From: Saururus chinensis
Lineage: Eukaryota; Streptophyta; Magnoliopsida; Piperales; Saururaceae
Direction of reading: 5' to 3'
Assembly: GCA_035235625.1 (NCBI GenBank)
Contig: CP141147.1
Span: 7,925,001-7,989,000 of the forward strand
Length of the DNA stretch: 64,000 bases
Below, piece after piece: positions 57,879 to 64,000 of this stretch. The notes beneath the pieces are model-generated. The model made no database searches, had not been told where the DNA came from, and was given only the letters and a program-made list of their open reading frames with translations. Position 1 is the stretch's first letter, and every line of letters starts with the position of its first letter. The translations under genes were made by a program, and so were the position numbers.

Positions 57879-60044
57879 CCCTACCATTTTTAGCCCCGTG
57901 GTTCGGGAGGCTTTTGCAGGTGTGTTGGAGAGCTCCTGGAGATGGATGCTCATTTCAGCGGAGGATTGATTCCCGTTGACTCAGGTATATGCTTGACTCA
58001 CTGCGAGTTTAATTGTGCCATGATCACATGTATTGGGTGAGACGAGACGTTAAGATGTTTATATTCTGGACTTTCATTTGGATTAGACTGTGGACTGTTA
58101 TGGGACTTGCACTCAGGGATGCCTGGGGAGTGATTTGTATTTAAAAGTCTATGATCATAGCGAATTTAGTCGTACGTGTGTTTCGAGTAGCGCCTAATGA
58201 TATTTGCTTTGGCCGTACGATGTTTGACCGTGTGATGAAAATATTTAGATGGAAAATGGATGTTTAGTGTTTTAAAGTATAAACTGTTTTATCAGGTTTT
58301 GATTTCGTCATTTTTACTCCGATTTACAGACGTTATATTGCAAAAAATTTTCGTGAATTTTGAGGAAAATGTGTGAAAAATCTCGGGCGTTACACGAGCA
58401 CACAACGGTGGCGGCGTCGGTGACGGAGTTGGTGGCCAAAAGCATTGCCAAGTCGAGAGAGCTGCTATCCCAAGGGTTTAGGAAGTGTCGGAAGACTCAC
58501 GGCCAAACGGGGTGACATAGGTCAATGCGACAAAATCCGCGACCCACGGCGGCACACTACGGGCGGCCGGGAGAAAGGTCATGCCAAGGACTGGCAGTGC
58601 GACCAGATGTCGATGGTGTACTCACTGAAGGTCGGCCGGAGGCTGAGAAGTACTCAGCTGGCCAAAAGACGTTGAAATCTATCGTGGACAGCACTCAACA
58701 ACGGCGATTTCGCGTCAACAAGGGTTCACAATTGGGCGGAGGGCATGGGGCGACGTTAAAGGACATATGAGAGGTGGAGGAGGGCTATGTGTCAACTCCA
58801 CTCGGTGGCAAAGCCATCTAATGGTCAGGCGGCACAATGCGGCGCCTAAACCCTAAATTGCACAAGTGGTTACTTGCACATGTGGCCAAAAAGGGCCACT
58901 CAAGCGGGAGATGGGTCGGATGGTGGCAGCCCAAGGCCCACAAAAGGGCAACTGAGCTATGGCCAGGACATGGTGGCCGACCGAAATGGAAACATCGCCG
59001 ATCACCACCCACAACCAACACATTTGGTGTGGGCAACTGTGTATCTAGCATGGTATAGGGCAAGGGCAAGTGGCCCGTTCCGGGCAGAGTGTATAATCAA
59101 GCCAAGTAGGGCTGGCCCTCACTATCGCCAAGCCAGGGCAAAGCCCAAGATGGCCCACGGCTTGCCGATGGCCATGACCCTAGAGGCACCCAAAGCATCT
59201 AATCGGGCGGAGCAAAACAATAAGGGAAAAGCAGGGTCGAAAACGGCAACCCCCAACCAACACCGGGTTGAGGTAGGTTGGACAGAGTCCTACCGGTGGC
59301 CGGACGACAACCGGAAACACCAGCATCTAAAAATAAAACTCCGAACAGTGAGATGGAAATGTAAACAAAACCCAACCATAGTACCGGTAGCTCACAGCGG
59401 AGCAAAGAAAGCATGGCGGTGGCTCTAGCCAGCACCTATGGGCTCCTAGTGGCCAAACAAACATAAGTCTCGTTGAGGGCGACCGCAAATGACATCAAAA
59501 TCGCACCCCCACGGCTCAAAAAGGGGATTTGAATGAGAGAAAAACAGAAGAAAAGTTCAGTACCTTGTGGAGGAGTGAAGAGGCCATGGCGGCGGTCATA
59601 GCCGGTACCTACGGACAGTGGTGGTGAGGCAAATAGGATCTCGACAAGAATCGACGAAATCCGACGATGGAGGAGGGAAAATGGAGTGATCGGAATTAGA
59701 CTCGGGTTTCTATCATTCTCACTGGACATGAAAAAGTTACTGGAAGATGAAAGTTTCTGGAATCCGTTCTTCGGGTTCCATATTTATATAATCTTTTTAA
59801 TTTTTACACTTATATCCCCATCACTCGTTAACCTCCTGTTTATGCATTATATGTCCAAAACTCGCACCGAAAGCATGCAGCGAGGCCCACGGCTTGTGAC
59901 TAAGCCACACACCCAACTCTATGGGTATAAATACAAGGGAAAATATACAAATATGAATACGCCAAAACGTCACATTTTCCCACCGAAAATGACCAAAAAA
60001 AATAGGAAAATCACAAAAAATCGTAGAAAATCAGGGACATTACA

Positions 60045-60660
60045 TCCAAAAAGGTTCCCAGGGATCCAATGCAAGTCATTTGCTATCTTGGTGGGCGCCC
60101 AGAGTATGGTACTTTGTAATTTGTCGGGGGGCGCCCACCATGAGAACAATTCCAGAAGGGTTCTCGGTGGGCGCCCACTACAAGGTACTTTGTTTTTTTA
60201 TTAGGGGGCACCCACTGTGAGAGCAATTCTAGAAAGATTGCCCTAGCATGAATGTAGGCCATCAGCTCTTTTGGTGGGTGCCCACCATATTCTTCTTTGT
60301 AATATGTCGAAGTGCACCATCCGTGAGCGCAATTCCAAAAGGATTCCCGTGGCTCGAATGTAGGCCATCTGCTCTCTCGATGGTCGCCTACCGTATGAGA
60401 CTTTGTAATCCATCGGGGGGCACCCACCGTGAGAGCAGTTCTAGAAAGATTGCCTGGGCTAGAATGCAGGCCATTAGCTCTTTCGCTGGGCACCCACCGT
60501 ATGCTTCTTTGTAATTTGTCGGGGGCCGCCCACCGTGAGAGCAGTTCCAGGAGGATTCCTGGGGCTCCAATGCAGGCTATCTGCTCTCTCGGTGGGCGCC
60601 CACTATATGAGACTTTGTAATCTGTAGGGGGGCGCCTACTAAAAGAGCAGTTTGAGAAGG
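60045..60660. repeat. ~106-bp tandem array, alternating two subtypes
   Basis: The GGGGGGC(G/A)CCCACC word starts at 60414, 60520 and 60626, exactly 106 bp apart. Subtype A has TTCTAGAAAGATTGCC and GCTTCTTTGTAAT; subtype B has TTCCAGAAGGATTCC and GAGACTTTGTAAT. They alternate, giving a ~212-bp higher-order unit. Each contains one or two GTGGGCGCCCAC palindromes. Confidence 0.85.
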
Positions 60661-61785
60661 CATAATATGAACAATATTTAAACTTATCCACAATTTAAAC
60701 ACTTCATCAGATCTAATCAAAACATTGAGTTGTACATGTGTTTCATCACAAAAATCAAAATGTTACTTTGTCATATACATCTTCAACTTAACCTAACTTC
60801 ACATCCATTCCTTCATGTACATGTTTCGGAGTGCAAAAATCAAAATGTAATTAATCTAATCAAAACATTGAGCTAGAGTTTCAAATAATGTATCCCATTG
60901 CAAAAATGGCCATCAACTACTCTATTATGTCTACAATAGAAATTGCCGACAATAGGAAACTACCACATGGATGCATATCAATAACTCTATCTTTGTATAA
61001 CTTATCCCATGTATTGGCATTCGATAAGTGATATCTCCTCGTAGATGAAATAAAAAAAAGAAATATGATCTCCAAAGCCATCGAGGGTAGGATAAAAAAA
61101 TATAGTTGATCAATGTAGAGAAAATGATGGTGGCATTCAGATGAAAAATATTGGGGCTAGAACGGTGGTAATTTAAGAGAAATCAAAGGAATGCATGTGA
61201 TTTCTCAGACAAAACTCATCTACTTTCGTGTTAGAAAAATGATTTAAACTAAGCATTCCAAATGGCAGACAAAACAAAAATGCAACATTTTCTCTAGCTC
61301 TAATAGCAGGGTAAAGCAGTCAAAGCATGTATATCTCAGACAAGGATAAAATTGGTAGCCCTCATTTCCATTATGATCTCAAATATCAATTTCACAAAAA
61401 AACAAGGGAAATAATAAAAGAAGATAAATATGGAATATATTTCTGATCGAGGAGAGATTATGAAGATTGTTAATGCTCACAATTCCTAACTCAAAAATAT
61501 GCAAAGGATATGATAATTGCTCAATTATACAAGAGATAGGAAACAAACCAAATAATCAGGACCAGCTTTACATCACAACTGTTTTCAGAACCAGCTGTTT
61601 GTTAGAAATGGAGCATTTTTCCACAGTTAGAGCCCCCGTAAACTAACAATGCCAATCTACATTACATCGACATCGGTCAACTCCCAGCCCCTCGATAAGC
61701 CCTAAATCCAGAAAAGTTTGTACAAAACAAAATCACACCCTAAGTTCCTGAACCTCAATCTCATGTTCGGATAGGAACATCATGA
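60661..61785. other. AT-rich interval, no gene seen
   Basis: No recognisable element or coding region was found. The right end (about 61600-61785) could be the 3' UTR of the minus-strand exon at 61786-61939. Confidence 0.4.
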
Positions 61786-61939
61786 TTACCAGTTGTCATT
61801 CCTCTGTTCTTCCAACACGGCACTATGCATTCGCCAGAGTTCCTTCTCCGTGCGTGTTCTAGCCTCCGATCTGGCGAAGAGAGCGAAGCACACCCTGTCG
61901 TACAGGTTGTTGCTTTGTAGGGTCGGGACAAGGGCTAAC
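61786..61939 (-). CDS. Possible last exon of an unrecognised host gene
   Basis: On the minus strand an acceptor-like TTTACCCTTTTTAG is followed by an open exon ending at TAA (61786-61788). It encodes about 51 residues including VPTLQSNNLYDRVCFALFAR and TEKELWRMHSAVLEEQR. The composition is balanced and charged, unlike the chance frames nearby, and the GC content is above the flanks. I do not recognise the protein. Upstream on the minus strand another frame reads GYPTLLGANFSTQVYYSISG, which could be another exon with an organelle-type leader, but no donor was fixed. It may instead be a pseudogene fragment. Confidence 0.35.
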
Positions 61940-62334
61940 CTAAAAAGGGTAAAGCATAGCAGTTCCGAGCAGAGGAGGCGGACCAAGTTGGAGCCTCGGT
62001 GGTAGAAGGGTCGTTCTGAGAGGAGTATGGTAGAGCTGTCGGAGAAGGGTGTTGTTTCTGCCGGAAGGGTGGAGCTGCCGGGCTGATTACGGTCGAGCCG
62101 GAAATAGAATAGTAGACCTGTGTGGAAAAATTAGCACCAAGCAAAGTAGGGTAACCCAAGCGAAGCAGGGCAGAAGGGTGGAGGAGCCCACTGGAATCCG
62201 ATGGAGCATGGAGGAGAAGGTTACACTCTCTCGTAAGGAAAATGTTCTATTGCGTACTTTTCATTCTTCTGTAAGTTTATTTTGGGGTAATGATATGGGA
62301 AATTTATTCAGAGTAGATGGGGTATAGGAGAAAC
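61940..62334. other. Moderate-GC interval, possible upstream exon(s)
   Basis: Minus-strand open frames of 60-75 codons occur (61935-62159), but none is recognised. It may hold further exons of the gene at 61786 or its promoter. Confidence 0.25.
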
Positions 62335-62500
62335 TCAAAATTACTCAATCTTTTCTCTCTTAACGGGGTACTGAGGACAACTTCTTTTTCGCGAATCTGT
62401 GATATAGTGATATGTTTTGTGCAACCATGGTATTTGGGATCTTTTGCAAATTTTATTGCAGACAAGCTATCACAGTAGATTGTTACGACCTATTGAGAAT
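62335..62500 (-). mobile_element. Ty1/copia RNase H scrap
   Basis: The minus strand reads YCDSLSAIKFAKDPKYHGCT then KHI, the copia RNase H signature (YCDSxSAIxxAKxPxxHxxTKHI). Only about 55 codons remain. Confidence 0.6.
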
Positions 62501-62944
62501 GGTGAACAACAATAAGATCAAAGATCTCACATTGACCATAATGCGAACAAAGCCCTTTTATTAACAAAAAATATACAAATAAAAATAATTTTATGTATTA
62601 ATAATTATGATGAAAATAAATTTTCCTTTCACAAATTTGTTTATGTGGAAAGTACTAATTAATTAATATAATTATAATCTATATTACTTTTAAGAAAAAT
62701 TATATATTTGTGGCTAAAAAACCAATTGTAATTATTAATTTTATTTGAAAAAAACTCATTTTTTAATAAGTGAATTAATGGATAATTTTTAATGAATGGG
62801 CTAATGATAATTTTTTTTAACCAATGGAATATTGGTGGGATGACTGTCCATCATTATGATTTAAAAAACTCATTTTTTAATAAGTGAACTCGTGGATTGA
62901 GCTGAGAGAAGGGTACTCGGCTGAGATCCTTGAAGCCGAACCCA
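62501..62944. repeat. AT-rich DNA with a direct repeat
   Basis: AAAAAACTCATTTTTTAATA followed by AGTGAA occurs at 62749 and again at 62863, 114 bp apart. No gene was seen. Confidence 0.6.
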
Positions 62945-64000
62945 CTATCCCTGAATCTCAAAGTCCATCACCATGTCTCTGAAGTTCCAGATCACGTCCC
63001 CAAGCTCTTGGAACCATTGCACCCCTAACACCACGTCCACCCCCTTCGTAGGCAACAAGAAGAGGTCGGTAACGAACGTGTGGCCTTGGATGGAGAGCAC
63101 TGCTTGAGCACAAACCCCGGAGCTCCTGAGGTGCTTCCCGTCACCAATCAACACATCAAAGGGCTTTGAATCCGACACGAAGCAGCCGAGTCGTTGGGCC
63201 ACCTTGTCGTTAATGAAGTTGTGGGTGGAACTGCTGTCTATCAAAATAGCCACTTGCTGCCGCTTGAGGTGACCTTGGACCCTCATTGTATGTGGAGTGA
63301 ATGTCCTCGAGTAGGCATGGACAGAGATCTCGGGCAGCATGCCATCATAGTGGGGCAGGTCAAACCTTTTTGCCATATCCTCCTCTTCATCAACCCCCTC
63401 CACAAGGAGGCTACCCTTGACGGAACGCCGGTGGCCTGGAACGAAGTTCTCATTGCAGCGGAAGTAGAGCCCCTTAGACCGACGTTCCTCCATCTGTGCT
63501 AGTGTGAGATGACGGACAACCGGGCCGGCCTGAGTAGGTTGTTGGCTAGGCCGGCCTGTCATTGGGTTGCTGGCTGCAGTGGAAAGGGGGCTAGCGCTCA
63601 CAACAGACTGTGGGAAGGATCCAAGCCGCCCTCTTCGCCGATGCCTAGCCAATTTCTCCTCTTCAATTCGTGCATAGCTCACGACGTCCCGCATGTTGGA
63701 GCATGGGAAGTGGCGTATCTCCTCCAAAATCTTGGGTTTGAGACCCCGCTTGAATGTGCCCACCAAGGCCGCCACCGGCCAATCGGGAAGGGGTTGGCCA
63801 CCTTCATGAACTCCGTGTAATAGGCCCGGACGGTGAGGGTTTGGCACAGTGAAGAGAGCATCTAGTTGAAGTCTTGGAACTCATTTGAGCTAAACTGAAT
63901 GCACAACTAATTGGAGAAGGCGGCCCAAGTGGGGTAGCTCACCTCCTTCTCGAAACTCTGGAACCACACAGAAGCGTCCCTGTCTAGGTTGAAGGCCGTT
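62945..64000 (-). mobile_element. Ty3/gypsy polyprotein fossil: gag end, zinc knuckle, protease
   Basis: Running in from the right edge on the minus strand, it shows the gag C-terminal part (VAALVGTFKRGLKPKILEEI, YARIEEEKLARHRRRG), then HLTLAQMEERRSKGLYFRCN with a zinc-knuckle-like stretch, then an aspartic-protease-like domain (THNFINDKVAQRLG, VDVVLGVQWFQELGDVIWNF). The arrangement fits plant chromovirus-type gypsy elements. The open stretch is about 300 codons, with at least one break near 63.8 kb. The polyprotein stops abruptly at about 62.9 kb, so RT and integrase are absent here. Confidence 0.8.

Larger units (their letters stand above)
53782..58394 (+). mobile_element. Inner solo LTR (4.6 kb), same family as its host LTR
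   Basis: It starts TGTAATGTCCCTGATTTTTC and ends AAATCTCGGGCGTTACA. The flanks are TGAGC (53777-53781) and CGAGC (58395-58399), differing by one C-to-T-type change. A TATA-like GTATTTATACCC lies at about 53895. A GC-rich 5' third with no recognised gene is followed by tandem repeats and the conserved hairpin. It lies in the outer LTR in the opposite direction, so the two form long inverted repeats. Confidence 0.9.
51122..60044 (-). mobile_element. Outer solo LTR, reverse orientation, split by same-family LTR
   Basis: On the minus strand it starts TGTAATGTCCCTGATTTTC at 60044 and ends CTCAGGCGTTACA at 51122. The flanks are TCCAC (51117-51121) and TCCAA (60045-60049), 4 of 5 matching. Without the inner insertion (53782-58394 plus one TSD copy) it is about 4.3 kb. 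It has no gag or pol. It lies in the ~106-bp tandem array. Compared with the inner copy it shows many TG/CA where the inner has CG, suggesting greater age. Confidence 0.85.

Noticed and set aside
53782-58394. Idea that these TSD-flanked units with inverted ends are DNA transposons
   Set aside because: A related complete element (32645-39047) has two direct copies of such a unit around an interior with a polypurine tract, which identifies the unit as an LTR.
60083-60691. 202-codon minus-strand open frame
   Set aside because: It spans the ~106-bp tandem array; unit length is not a multiple of three, and the frame has no domain.

Overview
This window is nuclear DNA from a flowering plant, most likely a dicot with a large, repeat-rich genome. 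It is AT-rich, contains GT-AG introns, and carries plant-type CACTA, hAT, Mutator-like and Stowaway-like DNA transposons, Ty1/copia (SIRE-like and Ale-like) and Ty3/gypsy remnants, and unusually long LTRs of non-coding LTR elements. Species was not determined. Only one host gene is well supported (16.1-21.4 kb); a second possible host exon lies at 61.8 kb. Nearly everything else is transposable-element DNA, much of it nested.

Layout. 1-7.6 kb: a SIRE-like LTR interrupted by a long reverse-oriented solo LTR (313-7347), itself interrupted by a CACTA element (3147-7163) holding a transposase-accessory gene remnant and possible captured host exons. 7.6-12.4 kb: a reverse LTR-like sequence interrupted by a forward solo LTR (8633-12195). 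12.4-15.2 kb: AT-rich, no gene. 15.2-21.7 kb: host gene for a small basic/acidic protein with a conserved VQWMDFIGKELAEI block and a C-terminal CVIQ prenylation-type box; three coding or leader exons, one 4.8-kb intron. 21.7-24 kb: two related MITEs with 9-bp target duplications. 24-32.6 kb: minus-strand copia remnants. 32.6-39.05 kb: a whole LTR element with two long LTRs, an 0.8-kb non-coding interior and a perfect 5-bp duplication (CCAAG), inserted in the integrase region of a SIRE-like copia. 39-45.2 kb: another minus-strand copia, split by a forward solo LTR (40579-43730, perfect duplication AGGGA). 45.2-50.85 kb: an hAT transposase gene split by a 4.56-kb CACTA element (45648-50203, perfect TCC duplication) full of purine-rich blocks. 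50.9-60.7 kb: a tandem array of ~106-bp units split by a reverse solo LTR (51122-60044), which is itself split by a forward solo LTR of the same family (53782-58394). 60.7-64 kb: possible host exon, a copia RNase H scrap, and the gag-protease part of a gypsy polyprotein running off the right edge.

The most interesting signals are (i) the same-family, opposite-orientation LTR-in-LTR nest, which creates kilobase inverted repeats; (ii) a conserved pair of mutually exclusive hairpins, one with a GAAA tetraloop, near the 3' end of these LTRs; (iii) long imperfect inverted termini on the LTRs; (iv) the modular GA-block CACTA element; and (v) the host gene with its CaaX-like tail. Boundaries resting on visible target-site duplications are firm; family names and ages are judged by eye.
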